From an uncultured Lachnoclostridium sp. (GTDB lineage Bacteria > Bacillota > Clostridia > Lachnospirales > Lachnospiraceae), in assembly GCA_944376715.1 (NCBI GenBank), contig CALWDO010000001.1:140647-204646 (forward strand): DNA of 64,000 bases, given 5' to 3'. The notes beneath the pieces were generated by a model. It did not search any database, was not told where the DNA came from, and saw only the letters and a program-made list of their open reading frames with translations. Both the position numbers and the translations under genes were made by a program. Position 1 is the first letter of the stretch, and the number at the start of each line of letters is the position of its first letter. Positions 7,818 through 17,691 of this stretch are shown here, piece after piece.

Positions 7818-9162
7818 GGTTCTGCCCTTCCTCTACGCCTTCCGTACTCTCTTTTGTAAACATGATCTTCAGCGTCAGGAAGATCAGCCTGATATCCTGC
7901 AGGATCGAATAACTCTCGATATACATCAGATCCATCTTCAGCTTGTCCAGCGGCGTGGTATTGTACTTGCCGTATATCTGCGCATATCCGGTCAGCCCTG
8001 CCTTCACTTTCAGCCGGTAAGTGAATTCCGGCGTCTCTTTGCAGAACTCGTCTATATAGGTCTGACGTTCCGGTCTGGGGCCTACGATACTCATATCCCC
8101 TTTCAGGATATTCAAGAGCTGGGGCAGCTCGTCCAGTCTCAATGCGCGGATCACTCTGCCTACCTTCGTGATCCGGTCATCGTTCTTGGAAGAGAATCTC
8201 GCGCCCTGCTTCTCCGCGTCCACGATCATGCTGCGGAATTTATAAATCCAGAACTTTTTCCCGTTCAAGGTAACACGTTCCTGCTTATACAATACCGGTC
8301 CGTGATCCTCCAGCTTGATCGCCAGAGCTGTCACCAGCATAAACGGGGACGCCACCACCAGCATAAGCGCCGAAAGCACAATATCCATCAGGCGTTTGAT
8401 CAGTTTCTGTTCAAAAGAAAGACCGTAATTGCGCAGCAGCAGAAACGGCGTATCAAAGGAATGAAGGCGGTCCGCCCCGCGGAGCAGGATGTCCGAGATC
8501 TCCGGCGCCACGTAGATACGGATGGATTTCTCGAAACAGTACTTCACCAGATCGTTGCGCTTCTGCTCTTCAATGCCATAGAGCATCATGGCGTCGCAGT
8601 CCTGCACCTCTTCCTTCAGACGCTCCAGCGGTTCTTCCGCCGACACACATTTAGACACTTCATACAAGTCTTTTCTTCCCGCGATCTTCCGGAGCAGATT
8701 TTCCTTGTTTTTCAAATCACAGATCACCAGTAGCCTTTTGGGCGGAAACAATCTGTGGAACATCCGGTCCGAGATCTGATTCAGGATCACGATCACCACA
8801 AAATCCACTGCACTTGCCAGCAGCATAGGCCACACGATCGGAAACGGGAAAACGCCGAATGCTATAATAATCTGCACATACATGACCGCATTGGCAATCA
8901 AAGTGCCCAGTGCCTGGGACAGGATCAGCTGTCCTTTCCGGTAATAGGCATATTTTGTTCCTCCGTACAGATACACAAAAACGATCAGATACAGCACATA
9001 AAACCCGATCATCATCCAATGGCCCTTGTTTTCAAAAGGCGTGACCATCCTGATATTATATATTTCAAGCCAGATATATCCAAAGAAAACCGCTTCAATT
9101 AGGATCTCCAGGCTGACCACTCCGGTGCGGATCAGGCGTTTATACTGGTTAAAGCTGTCCAT
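7810..9162 (-). CDS. Initiating polyprenyl-phosphate sugar phosphotransferase (WbaP/PssY type)
   Basis: A membrane protein of about 450 residues: four N-terminal hydrophobic helices, a central Rossmann-like region (LLVICDLKNKENLLRKI near 145), a membrane re-entrant helix near 265, and the C-terminal catalytic domain with WIYKFRSMIVDAE, LDELPQLLNILKGDMS and IVGPRPE. It transfers a sugar-1-phosphate from a nucleotide sugar to undecaprenyl phosphate and so starts a repeat unit. Two ATGs compete: 9168 lies two bases from GAGGAA, while 9162 has an eight-base spacing, so 9162 is preferred. It is co-transcribed with the membrane protein upstream and the GT4 gene downstream. It is the first of two initiating enzymes in the window. 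Confidence 0.92.
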   Translation of the reverse strand: MDSFNQYKRLIRTGVVSLEILIEAVFFGYIWLEIYNIRMVTPFENKGHWMMIGFYVLYLIVFVYLYGGTKYAYYRKGQLILSQALGTLIANAVMYVQIIIAFGVFPFPIVWPMLLASAVDFVVIVILNQISDRMFHRLFPPKRLLVICDLKNKENLLRKIAGRKDLYEVSKCVSAEEPLERLKEEVQDCDAMMLYGIEEQKRNDLVKYCFEKSIRIYVAPEISDILLRGADRLHSFDTPFLLLRNYGLSFEQKLIKRLMDIVLSALMLVVASPFMLVTALAIKLEDHGPVLYKQERVTLNGKKFWIYKFRSMIVDAEKQGARFSSKNDDRITKVGRVIRALRLDELPQLLNILKGDMSIVGPRPERQTYIDEFCKETPEFTYRLKVKAGLTGYAQIYGKYNTTPLDKLKMDLMYIESYSILQDIRLIFLTLKIMFTKESTEGVEEGQNHA

Positions 9163-9219
9163 AGGCATACTTCCTCATTTTCTTATAATCTTTAGTATTC
9201 TACCACTTTCTGACGATGT

Positions 9220-10902
9220 TTACAAGGATTGCAGACTGTAAATCTCAAATCCGGGGATGTCGTCCACTTTCGTACACTCCACGTCGGGATAAAGGCTTAC
9301 CAGATATTCCAGGCCTTTGTCAAAACTGCAGATCAGATATACGTTATCCTGCCCATACAACGCGTCTTTTACGGATGTGATGCCCTCCTGTTCCAGTTTT
9401 TCTTTCCAGACAGGGCTGAAACTCATCCAGTCGCCCAGGGACATATAGTTCATCACATACGGCTGATCCCGCCACAGACGGACATTATAGGTCGTAAACG
9501 CCAGCGATGTAACGTCGTTGAAATAGAAGTTGTCGGGATGTTCCATACAGTATTCTTTCAGTGATTCAATATTCTGGTTCCACCGGCTCAGTTCCTGATT
9601 TTTCCCGCGAAACTTCGCCGTCTGCGCTCCTGCCAGATAGCAGAGAACAAACATACATGCCAAGGCTCCGGCCTTTCTGGCCGCGCCGGGCAGAGAAATT
9701 TTGGGGAAAATTTCCCTCCACAAAAGAAACGCTGTGACCAGAAGCATCAGGTTCATACTGTAGATTACACGGTCCGGGATCCGCCCTTTATAAAGTAAAT
9801 AGATCCACATTATCCCCTGGATTCCCCCTGTGCAAAGCGTCTTCCCCAGCAGGCTCCACTCTTTTTTCCACAATGCCAGGATTACCAGTCCAATGTACAT
9901 GGCCAATCCCAAAAGATGCTGCATATTAAACCGATTGTCCCGAACCCCCTTAAGATAATCTTTCACGCTCTGCACCAGTCTCTGTACAGCTGTCTGTTCA
10001 GAAGGATACATCTTCTGATAGGCTTCAATATAATCGCGAAAGAATTCCGGCGTAATCTGATCATCGGCAGTATAGTTGTAGTTAATCAATGTCCTCGCAC
10101 GGCTTTTTGTCTCTATTCCGACGCTGCTGTAAAGTTCTTCCGCCCCTTCATATTCGGGAAATGTATAATCCGGAAAATCATAGATTGCCGTACGGCTGTT
10201 ATCATACGCTTTATATGCGCGCCACTCGGCGCTCCCGTATCCGGCAAGATTCCCCAGAGCAGCAGCGGCAAATATCAAAACCACAAGAAGCGGAAGCAGA
10301 TACTGCTCCGGATATCTTTGTTTCTGCACTACAGTCCGAAAAGTCCAGAGTACCGCACAGACAGGCACTACCATACAGAAAATATCATACCGTACCTGGC
10401 TGGTCAAAAAAAGCAACGCAAAAAGAAGGAGGACATCTTTTGCGCAGATTTTTTCCGTCATCGCATACCAGAAAACTGCCGTCACCCCCAATACTGCCGC
10501 CGTTGTTGTAAAAGAAATCTGAACAGTCGCCTGCAGCCCAAAGGCAACAAATATCAGAAAGGAAAATATAATACAGGCTGCTTTTCCTCTTTTCTCTTCC
10601 CTGAAACACAGCAGACGGTACACAATCAAACACATACATATTGCCTGCAGCATCAGAAAACAAAACGCATACCAGTCTATATTCGGCACTGCAGTATAAA
10701 GTACAGTGAGAAATACAGAATACCAATATCCCAGAAAAATAGTATGAGGATCCGGCGCCCCAAGATACTGTCCGGATACGATCTCCATCATAGACCGGTC
10801 GTCAATAATTCCATAGACAAATGGGATCAGCCTTCCAAGAATGACCATGTAGAGCGCCGCACATACAAGAGCGAGGCAAAGATTAATTTTATGAGTTTTC
10901 AT
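9220..10902 (-). CDS. Polytopic membrane protein, GT-C-like
   Basis: About 560 residues with roughly ten membrane helices. The first helix is followed by an acidic loop, YGIIDDRSMMEI, with DD in the place expected for a GT-C glycosyltransferase. A large soluble loop (about 230-320) and a C-terminal soluble tail (NVYLICSFDKGLEYL near 525) follow. An ATG at 10953 is possible, but the ATG at 10902 has AGAAAGG seven bases before it and begins directly with the first helix, so 10902 is preferred. It is the first gene of the minus operon that runs to 2030. The family resembles lipid-linked sugar transferases or uncharacterised polymer-modifying proteins; the exact role is unknown. Confidence 0.8.
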   Translation of the reverse strand: MKTHKINLCLALVCAALYMVILGRLIPFVYGIIDDRSMMEIVSGQYLGAPDPHTIFLGYWYSVFLTVLYTAVPNIDWYAFCFLMLQAICMCLIVYRLLCFREEKRGKAACIIFSFLIFVAFGLQATVQISFTTTAAVLGVTAVFWYAMTEKICAKDVLLLFALLFLTSQVRYDIFCMVVPVCAVLWTFRTVVQKQRYPEQYLLPLLVVLIFAAAALGNLAGYGSAEWRAYKAYDNSRTAIYDFPDYTFPEYEGAEELYSSVGIETKSRARTLINYNYTADDQITPEFFRDYIEAYQKMYPSEQTAVQRLVQSVKDYLKGVRDNRFNMQHLLGLAMYIGLVILALWKKEWSLLGKTLCTGGIQGIMWIYLLYKGRIPDRVIYSMNLMLLVTAFLLWREIFPKISLPGAARKAGALACMFVLCYLAGAQTAKFRGKNQELSRWNQNIESLKEYCMEHPDNFYFNDVTSLAFTTYNVRLWRDQPYVMNYMSLGDWMSFSPVWKEKLEQEGITSVKDALYGQDNVYLICSFDKGLEYLVSLYPDVECTKVDDIPGFEIYSLQSL

Positions 10903-10934
10903 ATATATGCCTTTCTGCCTGTCCATTTTGCTCC

Positions 10935-10963
10935 ATTGTACCCTGTCCGGCACCGTTTGTCCA
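10935..10963 (-). promoter_or_regulatory. Promoter of the operon 10902 to 2030
   Basis: On the minus strand TGGACA (10963-10958), a 17-base spacer and TACAAT (10940-10935) each match consensus at five of six positions and lie 32 bases before the ATG at 10902. Confidence 0.7.
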
Positions 10964-10970
10964 CCAGGGC

Positions 10971-10999
10971 TTGCCCTGAAAGCAATTTTTCTCTATAAT
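10971..10999 (+). promoter_or_regulatory. Promoter of the glycosyltransferase at 11030
   Basis: TTGCCC (10971-10976), a 17-base spacer and a perfect TATAAT (10994-10999). It is back to back with the minus-strand promoter, the two -35 boxes being only seven bases apart. Confidence 0.7.
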
Positions 11000-11029
11000 A
11001 ATCCATCATATACCAAAGGAGATACTTTT

Positions 11030-11818
11030 ATGTCAGATCCCATTTTATCCATCATCACCGTATGTTATAATTCCTCCGATGTACTGCCGGGTACTCTGAA
11101 CAGTCTGCTTGCCCAGACCTGGTCACAGTTTGAGTATGTAGCTGTGGACGGCGCATCCACAGACGACACGGTCGATCTCCTTGCAGAAAACCAAATATGT
11201 TTTGAAGAAAAAGGAATTCCATTTCATTTTATCTCGGAGCCGGACAAAGGCATTTACGACGCCATGAATAAAGGCGTATCCATGGCGGCCGGCAAATGGC
11301 TGCTTTTTCTGAATGCAGGCGATCTGCTGGCTTCCTCCGATGTTCTGGAAAAGGTATTCTCTGTTCCTTCCCGGGGACAAGTCATCTACGGAGATACGTT
11401 ATGTGTTTATCAGGGACAGCAGAAGCTTTATCCTGCCCTTCCTCTGGAACATCTTCGCTGGGAAATGGCATTCTGCCATCAGTCTGTTTTCGTAGAACGC
11501 CGGCTTCTGGCAGAACAGCCTTATGATATTTCCTACCGGGTATGTGCCGATCATCATTTCTTCCTGTCCATGTATTTAAAGGGAATCGCTTTTGACTACC
11601 GCCCTTTCCCGGTCAGCATTTATGAAATATCAGGATATTCTGACCGAAATAAGCTGTTGTCCCACAAAGAAAAGCTGCGGATGCAGAAGGAGTTTGGAAT
11701 CTTCCGTCCGTCCCCCCGCTGGCTTCTGAGGGAAATAGAATTCTATGGGAAAGAAGGAATCAAATATCTCTTTGGGCAGCGTCTGACTGACAGAGTAAGA
11801 AAAAACCGTCTGCGCTGA
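11030..11818 (+). CDS. Family 2 glycosyltransferase
   Basis: A 262-residue GT-A enzyme. LSIITVCYNSSDVLPGTL (6-23) is the nucleotide-binding start, VAVDGASTDDTVDLL (about 39-53) the family 2 loop, and KGIYDAMNKGVSMAAGKWLLFLNAGD (about 76-100) the metal-binding end in which NAGD replaces the usual DxD, as in WcaA-like transferases. The ATG at 11030 follows AAAGGAG by eight bases; an in-frame extension upstream to 10907 would run across the promoter and is rejected. It is a single gene with its own promoter, ending in the hairpin shared with the convergent flavoprotein gene. Confidence 0.9.
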   Translation: MSDPILSIITVCYNSSDVLPGTLNSLLAQTWSQFEYVAVDGASTDDTVDLLAENQICFEEKGIPFHFISEPDKGIYDAMNKGVSMAAGKWLLFLNAGDLLASSDVLEKVFSVPSRGQVIYGDTLCVYQGQQKLYPALPLEHLRWEMAFCHQSVFVERRLLAEQPYDISYRVCADHHFFLSMYLKGIAFDYRPFPVSIYEISGYSDRNKLLSHKEKLRMQKEFGIFRPSPRWLLREIEFYGKEGIKYLFGQRLTDRVRKNRLR

Positions 11819-11844
11819 AACGGTTGCGCAGACGGTCAGATTTT
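11800..11844. terminator. Bidirectional terminator between convergent genes
   Basis: A perfect 11-bp stem (11805-11815 with 11826-11836) has TTTT after it on the plus strand and six T after it on the minus strand, so it can end both the glycosyltransferase transcript and the 20-gene minus operon. Confidence 0.85.
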
Positions 11845-13405
11845 ATGCCTTTTCTTCGTGATATTCTTTTTCTGTATTTACATTCCAAATATTTTCTCTG
11901 GACTTTTCCCCCGTCAGGATATTTTTTACCGTCTCAAACGCCGTTACCATGGAGTGGTCCATGTTATTGTAGCGATGCTGCCCGTTGCGGCCTACGCAGT
12001 ACAGGTTTTCAAATCCGTTCAGGTAGGAGATCAGCTGGTCGATCTGGCTGTAGGTATCAAAATAAGCCGGATACGCTTTCTTAACTTTTTCCCTGTGGGA
12101 ATCCAGCACATCTTCCCTGCGGTTAATCACTCCCATGCGAACCAGTTCTTCTGTTGCCAGACGGACACATTTATCCTCCGACAGATTCCAGAAAGAGTCG
12201 CCTTCGTTGCAGAAATATTCCAGGCCAATCCATACCTTTGAATCCACATCTTCCACCAGGTAGGGAGACCAGTTATTAAAGATCTGAATCCGTCCCAGTT
12301 TGACTCCGGTGTCCTGCACATAGATCCAGCAGTCCGGTACAATATTGTTCAATGTCCGGATCTTTGTCAGATTTTTCAGATTCAAATGATCCACTAACAA
12401 TCCCACTGTGACAAAATCTCTATATGGTAGGCCCTCGGCAATCGCGCGAATATCTTTGGGAACTGTCTCGCCCATGCTTGCCACAAGATCCTTCAGAGGC
12501 ATAGAAGAAATAAAAATATCCCCCTCTATAACCTGTTTACCGCCATCTGTTCCTTCCGTCTCCAAAGCTGTTACTTTTCCGTTTTCTGTCTGTACCCCGG
12601 TCACTTTACAGTTTTTCAGAATCTGTCCGCCCATAGTCTCAATCTCCGCCGCGGCCGTCTCCCAGAGCTGTCCGGGACCATATTTAGGATAAATAAATTC
12701 TTCGATCAACGAAGTCTCTACTTTGCGCCTTTTTTTGCCCGGAACCATTTTCCCGAACATGTCTTTCACTACCGCCGTAATAGACAGTCCCTTTACCCTC
12801 TGGGCTCCCCAATCGGCAGAAATCTCCCGGGGATGGCGTCCCCATAATTTCTCCGTATAACCTTCAAAAAACATACCGTAGAGGACGCGGCCAAAACGGT
12901 TCACATAAAAATTCTCCAGAGAATTTTCCGGAAGTTTATGAAAGCATGCCTCCAGATAACTCATCCCGGCCCTTACCGTCTGCGCAAAACCCATGTTGAT
13001 AAAGGTCTGCGGCTTCATGGATACCGGATAGTCAAAAAACTTTTTCTTATAATAGATACGGGATACCCTCTGACGCACCAGCATCACCCGGTCTTCTTGC
13101 TCCGGATCCGGTCCTCCTTTTACGAGAGGTTTTTCCCTGCCAAGCTTTTTGTCATCATATGCAGGTGCTCCCTGCATCGGCATCAGATCTTTCCACCATT
13201 TCATGACTTCCGGATCTTTAGAGAAAAAGCGGTGCCCGCCAATATCCATCCGGTTATTCTTGTACTTGACAGTCCGGGAAATACCCCCGATATTCTCACT
13301 TTCTTCCAGAACCGTCACATCATAATCCCTGGAAGCCTTTTTTAAAAGCTCAAATGCCGCTGTCAGTCCGGCCGGACCAGCTCCGATAATTATTACTTTT
13401 TTCAT
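11843..13405 (-). CDS. FAD-dependent oxidoreductase (UDP-galactopyranose mutase/amine oxidase-like)
   Basis: A 520-residue flavoprotein. The FAD-binding dinucleotide motif [18 protein letters not shown] is at 4-21, and the second flavin contact [11 protein letters not shown] near 38. The segments GGHRFFSKD (about 57) and [20 protein letters not shown] (about 188-207) are typical of the COG1232-like flavoproteins found in glycan loci, which are longer than true UDP-galactopyranose mutase (about 380 residues). It is the last gene of the 20-gene operon and overlaps the upstream membrane gene by four bases. Possible roles are sugar ring contraction or oxidation of a lipid-linked or nucleotide sugar; the substrate is not evident. 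Confidence 0.8.
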   Translation of the reverse strand: MKKVIIIGAGPAGLTAAFELLKKASRDYDVTVLEESENIGGISRTVKYKNNRMDIGGHRFFSKDPEVMKWWKDLMPMQGAPAYDDKKLGREKPLVKGGPDPEQEDRVMLVRQRVSRIYYKKKFFDYPVSMKPQTFINMGFAQTVRAGMSYLEACFHKLPENSLENFYVNRFGRVLYGMFFEGYTEKLWGRHPREISADWGAQRVKGLSITAVVKDMFGKMVPGKKRRKVETSLIEEFIYPKYGPGQLWETAAAEIETMGGQILKNCKVTGVQTENGKVTALETEGTDGGKQVIEGDIFISSMPLKDLVASMGETVPKDIRAIAEGLPYRDFVTVGLLVDHLNLKNLTKIRTLNNIVPDCWIYVQDTGVKLGRIQIFNNWSPYLVEDVDSKVWIGLEYFCNEGDSFWNLSEDKCVRLATEELVRMGVINRREDVLDSHREKVKKAYPAYFDTYSQIDQLISYLNGFENLYCVGRNGQHRYNNMDHSMVTAFETVKNILTGEKSRENIWNVNTEKEYHEEKA

Positions 13406-14640
13406 TTGCCCGCCTCCTCTACAATTTTCCCTTCAGAATTTCTTTCCCTCAAAATCGCAGCCAGAAATACCAAGCCGCCAAACAGCGCCACCAGCTGTGC
13501 CCTATAGGTATACCAATAGTGAATCTGGGAATGATTGGACATCACCAGATACCAGATATATGGATATGCTGCCACAAATAAGATCGGCACATATGCCCCT
13601 ATGGTCTTCCAGTCCTTCAATTTTCTCCATATTATCAGCACCACCGCCACAATCAGAATCAGCAGCGCGATTTTGCTCCAGGAAATCACTCCTCCATCCT
13701 GTACATTCAGCCATGCTTTCAAATTTCTCTGGATCGTCCCGATCCGATCCAGCGGTTCCTCTTCGCTGCCTTCCAGGCGGTATTGTATTACGCCCATGGT
13801 TCTCCAAAAATAACGGACGCCTAAGATCGCCGCAGACAGCAGCCATTTGCTGATCCAGGTCAGCGCATACCCGCAAAACCAGGATAACGACGCCTTGAAC
13901 ATAAACCAGAAATTATCTTTGAAGTCTGCCTTCTCATCTCTCACCCGGAACCAGAGCAGAAGGATCAGCGGAATCCCCAGGGTGATGATCGGGTAAGTCA
14001 AAAAATCGAAGAAATTTTCCACCATACCCACAATGAAGAAATATAACATCCATTTCACAGCCGGCAGCGGTTTCTCTTTATCATACCGGCTCAAAAGAAC
14101 GATCAACGATACAAACAGCACCAGGAACGTGGTCAGGAACTGGAAACACACAGGCAAAAATACAACATAGCCGCTGGCTACCGTCAGTACATATAACATC
14201 GCATACAATGGCTTTGTCTTCTTTGCCATCAGCCAGGCGCTCCAGAAAAACAGCAGATGAAAAGTCAGCATACCCAGATACCGCAGCTCCTGAACCTGAA
14301 AGATCACTGTCAGCGGTCTCAACAGTACCTGATACCCGTGCCAGTAGCGAGGATATTGGTTAATACTCATTGCTGCCTGAATCGGATTGTAATAATCCCT
14401 GTTCTGGATCAGACTCTCATACATCAGTTTATCCGTATGAACATCGATAATTGCGCTGTGACGGTAGAAAAAGTACATGGGATATTCCCCTTCTCCTTCC
14501 ATCACCTCTAAGGACTTCTCCACATTTCCTTGTATCCAGGAAGTCGGAATACAGTATACCAATGTCATAGAGACAAAAAAGACGGCAATCAATATAAAAA
14601 AAGTCTTTGCGAACGGCTTCAGTTCTTTTATTCTTCCCAT
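13402..14640 (-). CDS. Polytopic membrane protein, paralogue of 36848-38113
   Basis: 412 residues, about ten membrane helices with short charged loops. After the first helix an extracytoplasmic region of about 80 residues leads to [15 protein letters not shown] (about 99-113). [14 protein letters not shown] (about 214) and [14 protein letters not shown] (near the C-terminus) follow. All three stretches recur in the same order in the protein at 36848-38113, defining a small family. The start overlaps the upstream gene by 13 bases. I do not recognise an established function. Topology and context suggest an extracytoplasmic glycosyl- or phospho-transferase acting on lipid-linked glycan. Confidence 0.75.
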   Translation of the reverse strand: MGRIKELKPFAKTFFILIAVFFVSMTLVYCIPTSWIQGNVEKSLEVMEGEGEYPMYFFYRHSAIIDVHTDKLMYESLIQNRDYYNPIQAAMSINQYPRYWHGYQVLLRPLTVIFQVQELRYLGMLTFHLLFFWSAWLMAKKTKPLYAMLYVLTVASGYVVFLPVCFQFLTTFLVLFVSLIVLLSRYDKEKPLPAVKWMLYFFIVGMVENFFDFLTYPIITLGIPLILLLWFRVRDEKADFKDNFWFMFKASLSWFCGYALTWISKWLLSAAILGVRYFWRTMGVIQYRLEGSEEEPLDRIGTIQRNLKAWLNVQDGGVISWSKIALLILIVAVVLIIWRKLKDWKTIGAYVPILFVAAYPYIWYLVMSNHSQIHYWYTYRAQLVALFGGLVFLAAILRERNSEGKIVEEAGK

Positions 14641-15434
14641 TTCCTTGTATCCTGCCCTTCTTCATAATTTACATCTACAAAAATCCGGAATTCACTGGTT
14701 GTCCCATATTCGCGGTATCCGTAGTCCTCCCAGTTCCCTTTATATGTTCTGTTCAAAGAAAAAACGAGGAATGTGCACCCCTGTTCCCGGGCAAGCGGTC
14801 CCACAACATCCACATCGATCTCCGATTCCTGGACCGCTTTATACAGATTGGCTGTTGCGCCGCGATTTGATACATCTTCAACGCCGTTAAAGATCAACGC
14901 ATTTCTGGCATATTCCAAAGTAATAGTCGGATCGTACAATCTCACATACGGCGTCAGACGGTTGGACATTACCGCATGAATATTTCCGGGAAGCAAGTCG
15001 CACACGTCCACCACATACTGTGGAATCTTGTATACGTTGGTGGACGCTTCAAACCATTCTGCCGAAAGAACACTTTTCCCGCCGAGCACCAGTACTGCCA
15101 TCAACCCTACAAATGCTATTTGGCGCTTAACACCCGTCAACATTTTCAGAAGCATGCATCCTGCATAAGGGATAACCGCCGCCAGAGGGATCAGCCATAA
15201 TACCCTCCAATACACATCCTCACCTAGTAACTTAATAAACAGCTGCCCTGATAAAGGACACCAGTATAAGGCCAGAAACGCCAACGGAAGAATTCCAAAC
15301 AGAATCTTCCTGCTCCATTCCTTCTCTTTCACCAGAATCCAAATAATACTGATTATTAAAATCGGGAAAATCCATGCCCCGCCGAAAGTGGCCAGAAAAT
15401 CTGATTTTGCCGTTTCAAAAAATTCCTGTAACAT
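14628..15434 (-). CDS. Membrane protein with C-terminal soluble domain (second DUF6077-like part)
   Basis: 268 residues: three or four membrane helices in the first 125 residues, then an extracytoplasmic domain of about 145 residues (LLPGNIHAVMSN, EQGCTFLVFSLN). The ATG follows GAAGGA by seven bases, and the gene begins 13 bases after the membrane gene upstream. Proteins like the DUF6077 family carry both portions in one chain, so this and 15448-16479 may be a naturally split pair. They are in different frames with a good ribosome site between them, which argues against a simple recent stop mutation. Confidence 0.65.
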   Translation of the reverse strand: MLQEFFETAKSDFLATFGGAWIFPILIISIIWILVKEKEWSRKILFGILPLAFLALYWCPLSGQLFIKLLGEDVYWRVLWLIPLAAVIPYAGCMLLKMLTGVKRQIAFVGLMAVLVLGGKSVLSAEWFEASTNVYKIPQYVVDVCDLLPGNIHAVMSNRLTPYVRLYDPTITLEYARNALIFNGVEDVSNRGATANLYKAVQESEIDVDVVGPLAREQGCTFLVFSLNRTYKGNWEDYGYREYGTTSEFRIFVDVNYEEGQDTRKWEE

Positions 15435-15447
15435 AAGGCCGTCCTTC

Positions 15448-16479
15448 CTAGTGCGTCAGATAAATATAATACAGTCCCAGTACCAGACACGGCAGACAGG
15501 ATGCCAGACCGCATAACACATAAGAAACCGTCCGCTTCTGCACAGCGATCAGAACCGCCGCCATTCCAATAAAGACAGGAATCAACATGATCCCCATGGA
15601 AGACAGCAGACATCCGCCGAGACCGCTGATTCCTAAAAGCAGCCATTCTTTATAAGTATTTTTCCGGGACACACGCAAAACCAGCAGGAAAAGCATCGGC
15701 AAAAGCACTGCAGCCAATACTCCTTTCCCTACCCACGGAGTAATACTCAAGAAAGTAAGTCCCGCCGTATGCTGACCGCTCATGAAAAGATGCAGCAAAA
15801 CTGCCATCGCCAGAAACATCCCCTGTAATTGGCTGTCTTCGGGAAACAATTTTTTCCCGATCAAAGCATATACCATATACGCCAGAGGAATGACCAGCCA
15901 GGGAAGAATCGTGTGGGCCATAATTGTGGGAATAACCCCGATCAGTTTCGACAGCCAGGCATAGAAAATCGGCCATAATGACAATACATATCTTTTATCA
16001 AAATCCGGAAAGGAGCCGGTCTCAGGATATACCCAGTAGATCTGATTCGAATAGACGGCTTCATTTGCCAGGTTCACATAATACGTATCATCCCACTCCA
16101 AATACATATGATGATGAATATAAACCAGCTGATATACAATAAACCCAAGTGCAGCCAGATGGCCAAACGTCAGATACTTTCTCCACTCTTTTGCCAGCAT
16201 CTTTCCATCTTCCATGATATCTTTCCAGCAGCAGATCCCGCAGACTGTCAGCACCGCTGCTGCCGCGCTGTACACATATACAAAGCTTTGGAAAGATACA
16301 TGCAGCATGGTCATAGGCACCAGTATCAATTCCATCAGCGCCCACCAGAGCATAGTCCCGGCTGTTATAGAAAATAAAAATCCCTCATTCTTTATTTTTA
16401 TCAGACGGCGCAGAGCATATCCGGAAAAAAAGGTTCCTCCAAAAAATATGCCTGCGGACAACAGAATTTCCAGACGCAT
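15448..16479 (-). CDS. Polytopic membrane protein (first DUF6077-like part)
   Basis: 343 residues with about nine hydrophobic segments. The loop YLEWDDTYYVNLANEAVYSN (about 126-145) has the acidic pair WDD expected of a GT-C-like active site, and FPDFDKRYVLSLWPIFYAWL follows. The ATG comes after AAGGAGAG. It is nine bases after the EpsG-like gene and 13 bases before the next membrane gene, with which it may act as one unit. By family resemblance it handles a lipid-linked sugar outside the membrane; specific function unknown. Confidence 0.65.
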   Translation of the reverse strand: MRLEILLSAGIFFGGTFFSGYALRRLIKIKNEGFLFSITAGTMLWWALMELILVPMTMLHVSFQSFVYVYSAAAAVLTVCGICCWKDIMEDGKMLAKEWRKYLTFGHLAALGFIVYQLVYIHHHMYLEWDDTYYVNLANEAVYSNQIYWVYPETGSFPDFDKRYVLSLWPIFYAWLSKLIGVIPTIMAHTILPWLVIPLAYMVYALIGKKLFPEDSQLQGMFLAMAVLLHLFMSGQHTAGLTFLSITPWVGKGVLAAVLLPMLFLLVLRVSRKNTYKEWLLLGISGLGGCLLSSMGIMLIPVFIGMAAVLIAVQKRTVSYVLCGLASCLPCLVLGLYYIYLTH

Positions 16480-16488
16480 AATCTCTCC

Positions 16489-17691
16489 TTAATCCTGGTT
16501 TTCAATTCTCCAAAGTTCCTGGTCTTCCACATTATTTCTGTATATCTTCCACACTCCATCCTGATAATCAAAATAAGAGTTCATCTCATCTGAATTAAAT
16601 ATAGATATATATGGATAAGTCCACACGGTCACACCGTTTTCCCTGTAATAATATGCCTCGGAAACCATCGCATTTAAATTTTTGATCCCCATCACCAACG
16701 TCAGACCCAGAAAGAATGCCGCCCCTGTTTTTGCGATTTTGTCGCGTTCTGATATCAGCAGCACAACCACCGCGCATTCCAGTACTTTAAAAATCACGCA
16801 GTACCGGCTTGCATAATAAGAGCTGCCGCACATCAGCATGTAAAAACATGTCCCGCATAAATAGGCTTTCAGAAGAAGCGTCGTCCTCTGCTCCGGCTGA
16901 CCGTCCTTTCTCTTTTTCCAGAAATACAAAATCAGTATTGCCGCGGCGCTGACCAGTCTCTCCCCCACGGCAAAAAGACTTACCTCGCCGTCCAGCAGAA
17001 ACTGCTTTACATGATACATAGGCAGAACATTCGTAATCAGCTGCTCCACCGCTCCTATCTGCAGGATCAGTCCTCCCGCGATAGAAAGACCGAACAAAGC
17101 AAGAATTACATACAACGGCAGATAATACACGACGGGAAGCACCAACCATGCGTATCCAACCCGGTGGAACGAAGCCGCGATCAATACACTTACTATATAC
17201 CGCACCCACTTCTTCTCCAGGTAAAACGGGACCGCAATCCCCAGGAATATGCAGATCGCCAGTCCCTGGCGAAGCCCGGACACCAGATAGACCAGATACA
17301 ATACCGGATAAGAGAGAAACAGCCCCGCTGTTCTCAAAGGAACATATTTATTCAAAAACCGATGCAAAAGCAGCATATCCGCCAGCCCCAGGGCAAAAAT
17401 AAATACCCAGAACGGGGCATGGAACAGTTTGAACACCGCCGATATGAGACGCCACCCGATCTCCGGATAAAATCCGCAGATATATCCCTGCGACAGGTCA
17501 ATATAGGCCGGTATGGTTTCATAAAGCCCATGATACGTCACATAATCCGTACCCTGTCCAAAACGCAGGCACAGACAGGCGGCAGCCAGTCCCCAGCAGC
17601 ACCAGTAGATATATTTTCCATACTGCGGCCGAAACCATTCCCATACTGCTCCCGCAGCAAGGATCAAAAATATGATCAAATATAAATTCAT
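16489..17691 (-). CDS. EpsG-family membrane protein, putative polysaccharide polymerase
   Basis: 400 residues with about ten membrane helices. The family signature near the N-terminus is present: LRFGQGTDYVTYHGLY (about 42-57), then YPEIGWRLISAVFKLF (about 75-90) and GLRQGLAICIFLGIA (about 138-152). EpsG proteins join repeat units of exopolysaccharide on the outer membrane face. The C-terminal hydrophilic tail of about 40 residues is extracytoplasmic by prediction. It overlaps the wecB stop by four bases. A second, unrelated polymerase candidate lies at 42794-44047, so two polymers or two linkages may be made. Confidence 0.85.
   Translation of the reverse strand: MNLYLIIFLILAAGAVWEWFRPQYGKYIYWCCWGLAAACLCLRFGQGTDYVTYHGLYETIPAYIDLSQGYICGFYPEIGWRLISAVFKLFHAPFWVFIFALGLADMLLLHRFLNKYVPLRTAGLFLSYPVLYLVYLVSGLRQGLAICIFLGIAVPFYLEKKWVRYIVSVLIAASFHRVGYAWLVLPVVYYLPLYVILALFGLSIAGGLILQIGAVEQLITNVLPMYHVKQFLLDGEVSLFAVGERLVSAAAILILYFWKKRKDGQPEQRTTLLLKAYLCGTCFYMLMCGSSYYASRYCVIFKVLECAVVVLLISERDKIAKTGAAFFLGLTLVMGIKNLNAMVSEAYYYRENGVTVWTYPYISIFNSDEMNSYFDYQDGVWKIYRNNVEDQELWRIENQD

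Noticed and set aside
9916-10998. A 360-codon plus-strand open frame
   Set aside because: Antisense to the membrane protein gene and rich in Lys, His, Arg and Pro with no fold pattern.
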